Assembly (NCBI RefSeq): GCF_001482285.1
Contig: NZ_LOEP01000005.1
Coordinates: 1-64,000, forward strand
Direction: 5' to 3'
DNA length: 64,000 nucleotides
Source: Haloferax sp. Q22
GTDB taxonomy: Archaea; Halobacteriota; Halobacteria; Halobacteriales; Haloferacaceae
Every line of letters starts with the position of its first letter. Positions within the stretch are counted from its first letter, which is position 1. Under the pieces are notes generated by a model. That model saw nothing but the letters and a program-made list of their open reading frames with translations, ran no database searches and was not told the DNA's origin. This document shows positions 1 to 8,196 of the stretch, in pieces. Made by a program: the position numbers and the translations under genes.

Positions 1-429
1 TCTTAGACATGAATCATCGACGGTTTCCCGCTTCAACTCCCTAGTTCTAACGGTCGAAGCCAACGCTGTCCAGCGATTCACCAGAGCCGACTGCTCGGAA
101 ACGAGGTCGAACACCGCCTCCGCCTTCTCGTCGAAGTTCGCCTCGTCGAAGGGGGCGTCCGGGAGGTCGTCGATGAGATCCCACTCGGAGGCCTTGTCGT
201 CCGACGCCGACGAGCCCTGTTTCCGCCGAATTGAGTCCGCCAGTTCGGAGAGCTTCGAGGGCGTCTGGTCGGTCGTCGATCCCTCTTCTCCCGCCGGCGA
301 GGCGCTATCGCCCGATTTATCCGAGGCAGGCGTCCCGTCTTCCACGCGGTCCGCAAGGTCAGATAACGACGGCGAGTTCTGTATCTCGGTGTCGGAGTCT
401 CCCGACTCCGAATCGTCACGGTCTGCCAT
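1..429 (-). CDS. acidic protein of unknown function, C-terminal part beyond left edge
   Basis: These are the first 143 residues of a protein that reads open to the left edge of the window, so its main domain is not visible. The ATG is at 427-429. The first ~95 residues are Ser/Asp/Glu-rich low complexity. A more ordered stretch follows (motifs LSELADSIRRKQ and WDLIDDLPDAPFDE). Two Leu-rich helices, SLSDLADRV and KLSELADSI, look like a repeated short motif. Acidic N-termini of this style occur on haloarchaeal proteins linked to signal transduction (HTR-like, RecA-fold), but nothing visible proves that here. The frame is confirmed by uninterrupted coding on the minus strand; the opposite-strand frames are shadows. 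Confidence 0.7.
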   Translation of the reverse strand, partial: MADRDDSESGDSDTEIQNSPSLSDLADRVEDGTPASDKSGDSASPAGEEGSTTDQTPSKLSELADSIRRKQGSSASDDKASEWDLIDDLPDAPFDEANFDEKAEAVFDLVSEQSALVNRWTALASTVRTRELKRETVDDSCLR

Positions 430-1027
430 ATTAGCCGATGGGTGTGAACATGGATTGCGAGGGAGTTCGTGAAGTGGTGGCGACTGAGCAGGAACGAGAG
501 CGATAACGCGTCCCGTTCCCAACGTGTTGCACTGTTTTGAACTCGCAGGGGGTTCACTTAATGTATGGGGCTTTCCGGGCGAAAGACAAGATAGCCTTAT
601 GCTCCTGTCTCGCGAGAACAGATGGACTGACAGATTTTGTATTAGAAGATCAATGAGTATCTGAAATTGAATTTCGTCTGCTCGAATTATGGTAGAGGTT
701 GAAGCGATAGAATTGTTTATTATGGACAATAGTATGAGCATCTTGGAATCGCGTTCGCAGAATTCATTGACAAGAGTGCAGAATACGCTAGGATCCAAAT
801 GAGTACAGACGTGTGATTTTCTTCTCGATAAAAATCAATTGGAAACTCAATTGGCTAGTCTCTGTCTTATTCATAGGGTTCGTAAAGTCGTAGACTCTGT
901 TCTGGCCGCGAACGTGGGGTCGCACAGCTGCAGAGTAGAAATTCGAACTTTTAGCATTTCTGAAGGCGGCCAAAGCGCTATTCGGGCCGAGAATCGACCA
1001 ACCAAGTCAGAAAATCTAGTGTGTTGG
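430..1027. other. 598-bp AT-rich gap, no supported gene
   Basis: The GC content drops clearly between about 560 and 1020 compared with both flanks. Only short minus-strand frames of ~60 codons occur and they do not look like haloarchaeal proteins (few Asp/Glu, atypical codons). The first ~40 bp hold the promoter of the acidic protein gene. The segment around 875-1000 has coding-like pieces in more than one frame and could be a decayed insertion-sequence end, but no inverted repeats or transposase motif could be matched. Confidence 0.4.
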
Positions 1028-1417
1028 TTACTTGCCGAATCTGATACCGTCTTCAACCAATCGGAGGTTTCGTTCCCGGTCGATGTGCGGCTTCAGCCAG
1101 TCGTACTCCTCGATTTGGAGGATGAGGTCCGCTTGGAGGTTCCGCCACGCGATGGCGTAGATGGGCGATTGCCCCCACGCGCGGAGTTCCGGGATGAACT
1201 CGTCGTAGCGCTCGTAGTGGCCTTCGAGGCGTTCGAGCGCGTCGACCACGTAGCCGGCGGCCTCCGATTCCGTCTCCGCGCCGTCGATGGCCCGGTTCAG
1301 TCGGGTTTCGAGCCCCTCGACGGCGCGTTGCATGTCCTGTGCCGCCGTGCCGTCGGCCTCCGGAAGCGAGTCGATGATAGGCTTCGGAACGCCGAGCGAG
1401 AGTGGTTCGATATCCAT
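1028..1417 (-). CDS. conserved-looking hypothetical protein
   Basis: A 129-residue soluble protein of unknown function. The start at 1415-1417 (MDIEPLSLG) is preferred over an upstream one because the extra residues are basic and non-haloarchaeal in composition. It is predicted almost all alpha-helical, with heptad-like acidic stretches around residues 30-75 (for example VVDALERLEGHYERYDEF) and a Trp/Tyr-rich C-terminal half (WGQSPIYAIAWRNLQAD, EYDWLKPHI). There is no signal peptide or membrane segment. It stands alone on the minus strand, 184 bp downstream of a small winged-helix regulator gene. No family is recognised. Confidence 0.65.
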   Translation of the reverse strand: MDIEPLSLGVPKPIIDSLPEADGTAAQDMQRAVEGLETRLNRAIDGAETESEAAGYVVDALERLEGHYERYDEFIPELRAWGQSPIYAIAWRNLQADLILQIEEYDWLKPHIDRERNLRLVEDGIRFGK

Positions 1418-1601
1418 GCCTCGCACTGGGCGGCAAGGCGGCAAAAAGGCGGCGACGGTCACAGCACGGTGCGGACATACTCCGACACCACGACGCCGGT
1501 GGGGCGGCGGGGTCGAACAGCATCGCCACTCATCACCGAGAACAGCGCGCCGGGGTGCCTCCGAAAGCCGTCCCGACCTCCGGTTGCGGCGCGTTGCTCT
1601 G

Positions 1602-1910
1602 TTACGCGTTCGTCTCGTCGGTCCGCGCCCTGAGTTCGGATTCGACGAGGGCGTCGAAGTCGACGCCGTCTGTCCGGTACTGGTCGCGGTTGTCGATGAT
1701 GACCAGCCCTTTGTCTGTGATTTCGTACAGCCCGGAGTTCGGCGCGGACCCGACTCGCGCCAACAGGCCGTAGTCCGCCAAAATCGGCAGTCGCGTGTTG
1801 ATGTACGAACGGTTCTTATCGAGGATATACGAGAGATTCACGGCGGTGTTCCGCCTCCTATCCGAGAGTGCCTCGAGGATATCGAAGTCAGTTGGGACGG
1901 CCAACTTCAT
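1602..1910 (-). CDS. winged-helix transcriptional regulator (PhiH1 repressor-like)
   Basis: A 102-residue DNA-binding protein. It is one winged helix-turn-helix domain: helices ILEALSDRRRNTAVNLSYIL and the recognition helix region NRSYINTRLPILADYGLL, followed by a short wing (NSGLYEITDKGLVIID). This layout is typical of the many small haloarchaeal regulators annotated as PhiH1-repressor-like. No ligand domain is attached; the C-terminal ~25 residues are acidic. Its ATG lies ~60 bp from the transposon-like hairpin at 1969-1988, so the promoter region may have been altered by mobile DNA. The target genes are unknown; autoregulation is the default guess. Confidence 0.8.
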   Translation of the reverse strand: MKLAVPTDFDILEALSDRRRNTAVNLSYILDKNRSYINTRLPILADYGLLARVGSAPNSGLYEITDKGLVIIDNRDQYRTDGVDFDALVESELRARTDETNA

Positions 1911-1944
1911 ACATGGTTGTTCGCAGCCGCTGTTAAATAAACAG

Positions 1945-1998
1945 CTTATGCGAAATTCAAGGCTAAAACCCCGCCCTTCAGGGCGGGGAGGATGTCAA
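1945..1998 (+). mobile_element. solo IS200/IS605-type right end (hairpin), no transposase
   Basis: A perfect 8-bp stem, CCCCGCCC and GGGCGGGG around a TTCA loop (1969-1988), is followed by AGGATGTCAA. In haloarchaea this arrangement (CG-rich hairpin then GGATGTCA) is typical of the right end of IS1341/IS605 elements, where it also forms the 3' end of the TnpB-associated omega RNA. No tnpA or tnpB reading frame lies next to it: the only upstream sequence is a 34-bp AT-rich gap and the start of the regulator gene on the other strand. It may be a relic. A simple bidirectional terminator is the alternative. Confidence 0.4.
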
Positions 1999-2057
1999 CG
2001 GGAGGGCGTGCGGTCGGGTTCGCGCGGCGAGGGGCGACAGGGGCGGCGGGTTCGGTT

Positions 2058-2327
2058 TTATCGATGTTCGAGCGCGTCGCGTGCGAGGCGCAGGTCCTCG
2101 ATAATCCGCGCATGGCGGTCGATTGCATCGTCGATGTGTTGCGCCGTCGCCGCCGTATCGGCCCCGGCGTCACCGTGGTACTGCGCCTGCAACAAGTGCG
2201 ACTCCAATGCCCGTGACGTGGAGTCACTCGCCGACAACAGCGCCTGGGTAATCGTCCAGTCTATCGTCCCATCGTCGGGGAGTTCGTCGAACTCCAACCG
2301 CTCTCCCTCGTGTCGTTCTACCATCAT
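2058..2327 (-). CDS. small helical hypothetical protein
   Basis: An acidic 89-residue protein (88 if the second of two adjacent ATGs, at 2322-2324, is used). Composition is haloarchaeal. It is predicted as three helices: an N-terminal stretch with ELPDDGTIDWTITQALLSAS, a middle helix and a His/Asp-rich C-terminal helix (HIDDAIDRHARIIEDLRLA) that could form a helical bundle. No membrane segment and no recognisable domain. It has its own AT-rich upstream region (2340-2480) and ends ~60 bp from the transposon-like hairpin. Confidence 0.6.
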   Translation of the reverse strand: MMVERHEGERLEFDELPDDGTIDWTITQALLSASDSTSRALESHLLQAQYHGDAGADTAATAQHIDDAIDRHARIIEDLRLARDALEHR

Positions 2328-2550
2328 GGCCCACGTTGGGACGTGATACTATTTAAAGTTATAGCGACGTGATAATTCCGACATTCCGAGTTCGACAGGA
2401 AACACACTATACGTACCATTTACTGGCGTTTCGGGGGCGGTTAACGACGGCAATAAGTATATCAAAATTAAGTAACTTCGACCGGTGACGATGAGATGTC
2501 CTGCGATTTCCGAGGCGAGTCGGGGCCGCGTCACCAGACCCGCGTTCGCG

Positions 2551-4308
2551 TCACCGCTCTTCGACGTGCCGAATCTCGACGCCGATACCGCGCGTGGACT
2601 CGACCAGTTCGCGGCCGCCCATCTCCGCGCGACCGATGGCGAACGCCTTCGGTCCCTCGACGACGACCTCGTCGCCCGGCCGAATGTCCTCGTCGGCGTC
2701 GACGACGCCCGGCGCGAGGACCGACCCGTGCGGGACGAAGCCGTCGATTTCGACCGTCTTCGTCGGTGCGTCGCTGTCGCGCCACACCTTCGCGCCTTCG
2801 AGCGTAAAGGAGAGCACGCCGTACTGCGGGACCATCGTCGCCAACTGCACGCCCGCGTCGTTCCACACCTGCAGTTTGGGATACCGACTCGTCATCTCCA
2901 ACTCCACGTCGGCAAAGAGCGCGTCGCCCGCGTCCGGGCCGAGTTGGTAGTCGGCGAGCGCCTTCACGACGTTGTGCTCGCGCTCCTCGCGGGTGAACTT
3001 GGGTTCGCCGTCGAGCGTCCGCATGAGGTTCCCGATGGACTCCGTCGTCGTCGGGTGTTCCGAGACGGTGAACTCCACGTCGAGGTCCAAGTCGTCGGCG
3101 ACGCGCTCGACGATTTCCGTGTACGCGCCCGGCGGGAGGTGCGCGATGATTCGCGGGTAGTCGTTGCGCTCCAGGTAGCGCCGGAGCACCTCGGCGACGA
3201 ACGACTTCTCGTCTTCCGACCAGTCGCCCGTGACGACCGAGTCGTAGTGCTGGGCGGGGTAGGTGAGTTCGAGCTCCTGCGGGACGACACCGATGGGCGA
3301 GGTCATCGACACCATGTGCGCGCGGTACTGGACGGCCTCCTGGAACTGCCGGTGGCTCTGGGACTCGCTGTAGGGCTTTTTCGCCGAGCACGGCAGGAGC
3401 ACGAGCGGGTTGTCGAAGCGGTTCCGGTAGCGTTTGGTCACGCGGTCGGCGAACCGCTGAATCTCCACGCGGTCGATGGATTCCTCGGAGGCCGCGGTGA
3501 GTTCCGAGTCGCGGATGACGGGGACCCGTTCCTCCATGAAGCTGTACTGCTGGTCGAACCGTCGGAACAGGGCGGTCAGCCACTGGTCGTGGCGGGCCTG
3601 CCCCTCCACGTAGTCCCGGAGCCGACCGTCGCGCACGCGGCGGCGGACCCGCGCGAGTTCGGCGCGCAGGGCGTTGGCGTTGTGGTCGGCCGCGTCGGCG
3701 CGAGTGAACTCCGAGGCTGGTTTGCGGCAGGCCTCGCAGGCGCAGGGGAATTCGTCGAGGTCTTCGAGGAAGTACTCGCCGTCGCTCGTGAGGTAGAACC
3801 CTTCGAGGCCGCGGGCGCGGGCGAGTGTCTCGTCGACGAGGTCGACGCCCGCGTAGACGAGAAGCGAGACGTTCCGGGGCGTGGCGACGCCCGAGAGCAT
3901 GAGTGCCGTGTCGGCGGGCAGGTTCTCCTTCGCCTCGATGACGTTGTCGCGGAAAGCGCGCGCGTGGCCGACGAAGCCCTGCGCGTCGGAGAGGACGTAG
4001 GCGTCAGCACCGTAATCGTCGGCCGTGTCGGCGGTGACGACGGCGGCCGAGGGGAAGTCAACGTCGGGGTAGTCGACGGCGAACGACTCGCGCACCTCGT
4101 CGGCGCTCCCGGCGGGGAGCGAGCGGTGGGGGAGCACGGTCAGCACGTCGTCGGAGCCGTCGGGGAACTCGCGCTCGGTCGCCCAGAGGCTGCCGGCGTC
4201 CGCGAGCACGTCGTCCACGACCGCCGGCGTCGTCACCGCCTCGGAGAGCCGCAACTCCCCGATTCGGGCGGCGCCGTCGCGGGCGTGAACCTCGAAGTAA
4301 TCGGTCAT
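2551..4308 (-). CDS. arcS: archaeosine synthase ArcS (TgtA2)
   Basis: ArcS converts the preQ0 base that TgtA has placed at position 15 of tRNA into archaeosine. The 585-residue protein carries the family signature P-C-x3-K-P-Y-x2-S-x2-H at about residues 303-318 (PCSAKKPYSESQSH). It has a TGT-like N-terminal half with a small cysteine cluster (CACEAC), and a C-terminal PUA RNA-binding domain from about residue 505 (GAKVWRDSDAPTKTVEIDGF, then PGDEVVVEGPKAFAIG). The start at 4306-4308 (MTDYFEVHARDG) is chosen because the 28 upstream residues are not family-like. The catalytic zinc site of true TGTs is absent, as expected for ArcS. Its pathway partner TgtA lies 5.5 kb away on the same strand in a separate unit. 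Confidence 0.95.
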   Translation of the reverse strand: MTDYFEVHARDGAARIGELRLSEAVTTPAVVDDVLADAGSLWATEREFPDGSDDVLTVLPHRSLPAGSADEVRESFAVDYPDVDFPSAAVVTADTADDYGADAYVLSDAQGFVGHARAFRDNVIEAKENLPADTALMLSGVATPRNVSLLVYAGVDLVDETLARARGLEGFYLTSDGEYFLEDLDEFPCACEACRKPASEFTRADAADHNANALRAELARVRRRVRDGRLRDYVEGQARHDQWLTALFRRFDQQYSFMEERVPVIRDSELTAASEESIDRVEIQRFADRVTKRYRNRFDNPLVLLPCSAKKPYSESQSHRQFQEAVQYRAHMVSMTSPIGVVPQELELTYPAQHYDSVVTGDWSEDEKSFVAEVLRRYLERNDYPRIIAHLPPGAYTEIVERVADDLDLDVEFTVSEHPTTTESIGNLMRTLDGEPKFTREEREHNVVKALADYQLGPDAGDALFADVELEMTSRYPKLQVWNDAGVQLATMVPQYGVLSFTLEGAKVWRDSDAPTKTVEIDGFVPHGSVLAPGVVDADEDIRPGDEVVVEGPKAFAIGRAEMGGRELVESTRGIGVEIRHVEER

Positions 4309-4428
4309 ACCCGCTTTCGGCCCCCGATAGCCAATTAACTTGTCTTCTGCGGGCGCGCCGAGCCGGGCGGGACGCTGGGCGTCTTCGTACACGGCGAGTC
4401 ACGCGAAAAACAGCGGAGACGAGCCGGA

Positions 4429-4785
4429 TTACTTGCTCGACCGATCGTCTTCGACTTCGATGCGCTGGGGCTCTTCCGTTCGCGCGTCGGCGTCGTCACC
4501 GCCGCCCAGGAGCGACGATTGCAGGTTCTTCGCGAACGACTCGACCTGGTTTCGGAGCGTCTTGACCTCCGTCTCGAACTCCTCGACAGAGCGCTCGACG
4601 TAGTGGACTCGCTGAATCGGAATCCGGCGGACGACGTCGTTGCCGCCGGCGTCCTCGTCGAGTTTCACGATCCAGTGGTCCTGAAAGTAGGCGATGTTCT
4701 CGTTTTCGACGCGTTTCTCGACGGTTCCCTCGTCGGGGTCGTCGTAGACGATTACCGCCGTGCCGAGGTCTGTGTCCGTCATCAC
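4429..4785 (-). CDS. small acidic protein with coiled coil, unknown function
   Basis: A 118-residue protein (117 from the second ATG). The first ~60 residues look like a small beta-rich domain (GTAVIVYDDPDEGTVEKRVE, then YFQDHWIVKLDED and DVVRRIPIQRVHYVER). The next ~35 residues form a likely coiled coil (VEEFETEVKTLRNQVESFAK), and the tail is acidic and disordered. It is soluble, with no signal peptide. It lies 120 bp upstream of arcS on the same strand, so cotranscription is possible but unproved. It appears to be a haloarchaeal-only type; no function is known to me. Confidence 0.7.
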   Translation of the reverse strand: MMTDTDLGTAVIVYDDPDEGTVEKRVENENIAYFQDHWIVKLDEDAGGNDVVRRIPIQRVHYVERSVEEFETEVKTLRNQVESFAKNLQSSLLGGGDDADARTEEPQRIEVEDDRSSK

Positions 4786-4914
4786 GGGTGCTTGTGTCCA
4801 GACACTTCTATGTCTGGTGGCACAGCGAACTCGCCGGTGACCGAACCCACCAGTTCGGCCGCTCTACTTCCACCGAGCCTACCGAATTTAGCCCGCCCCG
4901 CCCGAACAGCCACT

Positions 4915-5376
4915 ATGAACGCCTCCGACCCCACCGGCCCGTGGTCACGCGACCGCGTCGACGACTTCCTCGCCGACGCGACCGTCCCGGTCCGACTCTC
5001 GTGTCGCACCCCGGCGGACGACCTCTGGATGCTCTCGCTGTGGTACGAGTGGGACTCCGAGGCGACCGAACTCCGGTGTGCCACTTCGGCCGACGCCGAT
5101 GTGGTGCGATTCCTCCGCGCCCACGACGACGTGGCGTTCGAAATCTCGACCAACGACCCGCCGTACCGGGGCGTCCGCGGCCGGGGCACCGCGACCGTCG
5201 AACCCGACGCGGAGAAGGCGGTTCTGCGGCGACTCATCACGCGGTATCTCGGCGACACCGACTCGGAACTGGCCGAGCGCTTACTCTCGCCCGACCGCGA
5301 CGAGGTCGTGATTCGGATTCGGCCCGAGCGGCTGCATACGTGGGACTACGCAGCGCGGATGAAACAGTCGAAATAG
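4915..5376 (+). CDS. pyridoxamine 5'-phosphate oxidase-family protein (FMN-binding split barrel)
   Basis: A 153-residue protein resembling the small PNPOx-like split-barrel flavoproteins that bind FMN or F420. Visible features: strand VPVRLSCRTPADDLWMLSLW, ATSADADVVRFLRAHDDVAF, the GVRGRGTATVEPD turn typical of these barrels, and a C-terminal segment VVIRIRPERLHTWDYA. The ATG at 4915 is preferred because upstream in-frame residues overlap the divergent neighbouring gene on the other strand. The substrate cannot be read from sequence; members often act as general stress or redox oxidoreductases. It sits alone on the plus strand. Confidence 0.75.
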   Translation: MNASDPTGPWSRDRVDDFLADATVPVRLSCRTPADDLWMLSLWYEWDSEATELRCATSADADVVRFLRAHDDVAFEISTNDPPYRGVRGRGTATVEPDAEKAVLRRLITRYLGDTDSELAERLLSPDRDEVVIRIRPERLHTWDYAARMKQSK

Positions 5377-5439
5377 TCGGATCTGTTGAGGCAGTCGGTT
5401 ACTGGTGGATTGGTGGAGGTGTGCTGAACTCAGGGGCGC

Positions 5440-5655
5440 TTACCGACCCGACGGTCGCTCACCTGTGAGCGAGAGGTAAGCCTCACCAAGTAGGACGAAG
5501 GCGAGGATACCTGCGGGGGCACTCCACGTCCCGCCGACATCTAACGTAAACAGTAGAACTGCGACGAGTAATCCAGCGACGAAGAACAACAGTCGTGATT
5601 TGAGCGAGCCGGGGTTGGAGGACCGGTCAGGCATTGTACTGGGTGTGGTATTCAA
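5440..5655 (-). CDS. small two-helix membrane protein
   Basis: A 71-residue protein (64 from an internal ATG at 5632-5634, MPDRSSNPG). Two hydrophobic segments, about residues 21-40 (LLFFVAGLLVAVLLFTLDV) and 46-62 (APAGILAFVLLGEAYLSL), joined by a short GGTW turn, predict a helical hairpin with a basic C-terminal tail. It is convergent with the PNPOx-like gene. Nothing indicates a specific role. Confidence 0.6.
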   Translation of the reverse strand: MNTTPSTMPDRSSNPGSLKSRLLFFVAGLLVAVLLFTLDVGGTWSAPAGILAFVLLGEAYLSLTGERPSGR

Positions 5656-5962
5656 GCATCAAAGCGTTATGTCGAATCGAAACCACGAGTTGTGTCCGGG
5701 CAATCTCCGCTGTACTGTCCGAAAACTGTGGAAACGCATCCTGTCGGAGAGTTCGCTACGAGTAGGGTGAAAATAGATAGACGTGACACGCTCGACTCAC
5801 CGCTTGATTCGACACCACTGCCCGTCACGCTCTGTGACGCTCGACAGCGCAAAATAACCCCAAAGCGGGGCGCGTGCCGCGCGGGGGTGGCTTTTCTGGC
5901 CCGCGCGGCGTACGAAAAAGGGTGCCTCTGTGTGGTTGTGGACCGGTGCGTCGTCAGCGGGA
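5656..5962. other. 307-bp gap, no gene seen
   Basis: Neither strand offers a convincing coding frame. The left part must hold the promoter of the small membrane protein, and the right part the 3' flank of the DUF7282 surface protein. There is no strong hairpin with a T-run. Confidence 0.5.
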
Positions 5963-7966
5963 TTACCGACGTCGGACGGCGACGAGCGCCGCCGCGACGA
6001 GTGCGACGAGGGCCACGACGAGGCCGAAGCCGGGCGCGTCGGTGGACGACTCGCTCGTCGTCTCCATCGACTCGTCGGTCATCTCGGTCGTGGGTTCGTC
6101 GGTCATCGTCTCGGTCGACTCGTCCGTCATCATGCCCTCGACCGTGTAGTCGGCGGTCGTGACGACCGCGCCGCCGGCGGCGACGTAGGGTCCGTCGTGT
6201 TCGCCCTCACTGGTCACGAAGTCGTAGGCCTCGTTGCCGTTCGTGTCCATGTGCGCCATCGGGACGATAGTGCCGGACTCCTCAAGCGGCGTGTCGAGGC
6301 TGATTTCGACGTTCTCGTGAGTGCCGGGTTCGAGGTACGCGGAGGTGCCGCGGACGCTCTCGAAGACCTGACCCTCGGTGACCGTCGCGTCGTGGACCGT
6401 CACGAAGCCGCCGTTGTGGAGCGTGACGGAGTCGACGGTGACGGTCGTGCCGTCGCCGGACTGGGCCATCGCGGTCACGACCGCGTTGACCGAGGTGTGG
6501 GCGCTGGCGACGACCGCGCCGCCATCAGCCGTGAAGGGACCGTCGGCCTCGCCCTCGCTGGTCACGAAGTCGTAGGCCTCGTTGCCGTTCGTGTCCATGT
6601 GCGCCATGGGGGTGAGCACCTGCGAGGAGCGAATCGGCTCGTCGAGGGTGACTGCCACGTCTTCGTGGACGCCGGCGGGCAGGTACATCGAGGTGCCGAC
6701 CACGCTATCGAACACCGCGCCGCCCGACAGCGACGGGTCGTGAATCGTCACGAAGCCGCCCTCGGAGAGTTCGACGCGGTCGACCACGACGGTCGCGCCG
6801 TCCGAGGACTTCATCGTGTAGTCGACGCTGGCGGAGACGGTCGCGTTGCCGCTGTCGACGACGGCGCTGCCGTCAGCCGTGTACGGACCGTCGGCCTCGC
6901 CTTCGGACTCGGGGAAGGTGTACATCTCGTCGCCGTCAGAGTCGACGTGCGCCATCGGGACGACGGTGGTCGTCTCGTTCAGCGGCGAGTCGAGTGTGAC
7001 CCGCACGTCGTGGTGCAGGCCGGGTTCGAGGTACATCGAGGTGCCGCGGATGCTCTCGAACACCGCGCCGTCGGTGACGGTGCCGTCGTGAATCGTCACG
7101 AAGCCGCCCTCGGGCAGGTACGCCGAGTCGACGACGACGGAGTAGCCGCCGGTGGCCTTCGCGGTGTAGTTCACGCTCGCCGTGTCGGAGGGCATGGCCA
7201 TCGCGGTGTCGACGACGGCGCTGCCGTCAGCCGTGTACGGGCCGTCCGTCTCGCCTTCCGACTCGGGGAAGGTGTACATCTCGTCACCGTCGGTGTCCAT
7301 GTGCGCCATCGGGACGAGCGTCGTGTTCTCGGTCACGGGCGCGTCCAGTTCGACGCGGACGTTCTCGTGGACGCCGGCGGGCAGGTACGCGGAGGTGCCG
7401 CGGATGCTCTCGAACACCGCACCCTCGGTGACGGACGCGTCGTGAATCGTCACGAAGCCGCCCTGCGAGAGTTCGACGCGGTCGACCACGACCGAGTCGC
7501 CGGTCGTGGGCTGGTCGGACATGGAGACGGTCGCGCTCGCGTTGACCATCGCGGTGTCGACGACGGCGCTGCCGTCAGCCGTGTACGGGCCGTCCGCCTC
7601 GCCGTTAGCCGCGACGAACGAGTAGACGCGGTCGCCGTCGGAGTCCATGTGGGGCATGGCGACGAACGTGCCGGACTCACCGACGGGTTCGTCGAGGTGG
7701 ACGGTCACGTTCTCGTGGGTACCGGCGTCAAGGTACGCCGACGAACCGACGACGCTCCCGAGGACGTTACCGTCCGTGACGGAGGCGTCGTGAATCGTCA
7801 CGAAGCCGCCGTCGGGGAGCGTGACGGAATCAACCGTCACGGTCGTGCCGCCTGTCGCTTGGTTCTCGAAGGAGACGGACGCAGTCTCCTGTTGTGCCGC
7901 TGCGGCCGCCGGGATGCCCCCGACGACCACGACGAGTGTCATCAACACTGCGAGTGTGCGTCGCAT
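5963..7966 (-). CDS. cell-surface protein with five tandem DUF7282-like domains and PGF-CTERM anchor
   Basis: A 667-residue secreted surface protein. An N-terminal signal peptide (residues ~1-25, ending AAAAAQQE) is followed by five tandem ~115-residue repeats. Each contains a V-V-V-D-x-V-x-L-x-x-GGFV(T)IHD block, then GSVVGSSAYL/ESIRGTSAYL, a HENV-VxLD block and an M/AHMDTDGDxxYxF block; these are the marks of the DUF7282 family. A Thr/Glu-rich linker (~600-640) leads to a PGF-CTERM-type tail: APGFGLVVALVALV and a terminal RRR, the signal cut and lipid-anchored by archaeosortase. A TATA element at 7985-7993 indicates a short leader. Likely attached to the S-layer; ligand unknown. Near-identical nucleotide blocks in repeats show recent duplication or homogenisation. 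Confidence 0.9.
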   Translation of the reverse strand: MRRTLAVLMTLVVVVGGIPAAAAAQQETASVSFENQATGGTTVTVDSVTLPDGGFVTIHDASVTDGNVLGSVVGSSAYLDAGTHENVTVHLDEPVGESGTFVAMPHMDSDGDRVYSFVAANGEADGPYTADGSAVVDTAMVNASATVSMSDQPTTGDSVVVDRVELSQGGFVTIHDASVTEGAVFESIRGTSAYLPAGVHENVRVELDAPVTENTTLVPMAHMDTDGDEMYTFPESEGETDGPYTADGSAVVDTAMAMPSDTASVNYTAKATGGYSVVVDSAYLPEGGFVTIHDGTVTDGAVFESIRGTSMYLEPGLHHDVRVTLDSPLNETTTVVPMAHVDSDGDEMYTFPESEGEADGPYTADGSAVVDSGNATVSASVDYTMKSSDGATVVVDRVELSEGGFVTIHDPSLSGGAVFDSVVGTSMYLPAGVHEDVAVTLDEPIRSSQVLTPMAHMDTNGNEAYDFVTSEGEADGPFTADGGAVVASAHTSVNAVVTAMAQSGDGTTVTVDSVTLHNGGFVTVHDATVTEGQVFESVRGTSAYLEPGTHENVEISLDTPLEESGTIVPMAHMDTNGNEAYDFVTSEGEHDGPYVAAGGAVVTTADYTVEGMMTDESTETMTDEPTTEMTDESMETTSESSTDAPGFGLVVALVALVAAALVAVRRR

Positions 7967-7984
7967 GTCTCAGAGGGGGACGAA

Positions 7985-7993
7985 TATTTAAAA
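7985..7993 (-). promoter_or_regulatory. TATA element of the DUF7282 surface-protein gene
   Basis: Read on the minus strand this is TTTTAAATA, centred ~23 bp before the ATG. That is right for a haloarchaeal TATA box with a very short or absent 5' leader. Confidence 0.5.
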
Positions 7994-8161
7994 GAAGATT
8001 TTCCGAACTGTCACCCAAATCTCTCCCCGATGTGCCCCCAGTCGCCCGATTTCGGCGGCCAGAAGCCTTATCCGGCGGTCGGGAGCGCGCCGACTGGTGA
8101 GATCGATTCGCGCTCGGAAGTCGCGGTTCGAAGGCGGCGAATCGGGCCCGATGAGACGGGG

Positions 8162-8168
8162 TTAAATA
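8162..8168 (+). promoter_or_regulatory. TATA element of cysE
   Basis: TTAAATA lies ~32 bp before the cysE ATG, the distance expected for a leaderless or near-leaderless transcript. The flanking DNA is GC-rich, so the element stands out. Confidence 0.5.
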
Positions 8169-8196
8169 CCGCTCGTCCACCAACTATCGCTATCGG

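Noticed and set aside
788-1056. Two ~61-codon minus-strand frames in the AT-rich gap
   Set aside because: They overlap each other in different frames, lack acidic bias and match no known family; kept only as a possible mobile-element relic.
1969-1988. Plain intrinsic terminator for the small gene at 2058 or the regulator at 1602
   Set aside because: No T-run follows on either strand and the regulator gene starts, rather than ends, at this side. It is still the main alternative to a transposon end for the small gene, which ends 70 bp away.
2485-4338. 617-codon plus-strand frame opposite arcS
   Set aside because: Composition is Arg/Val/His-rich with no recognisable motif; the minus strand carries the full ArcS signature and PUA domain.
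6216-7810. Regularly spaced repeats (~350 bp) that might be taken for a repeat array
   Set aside because: They are in-frame domains of one protein with a period of about 115 codons; there are no short repeats with unique spacers, so no CRISPR.
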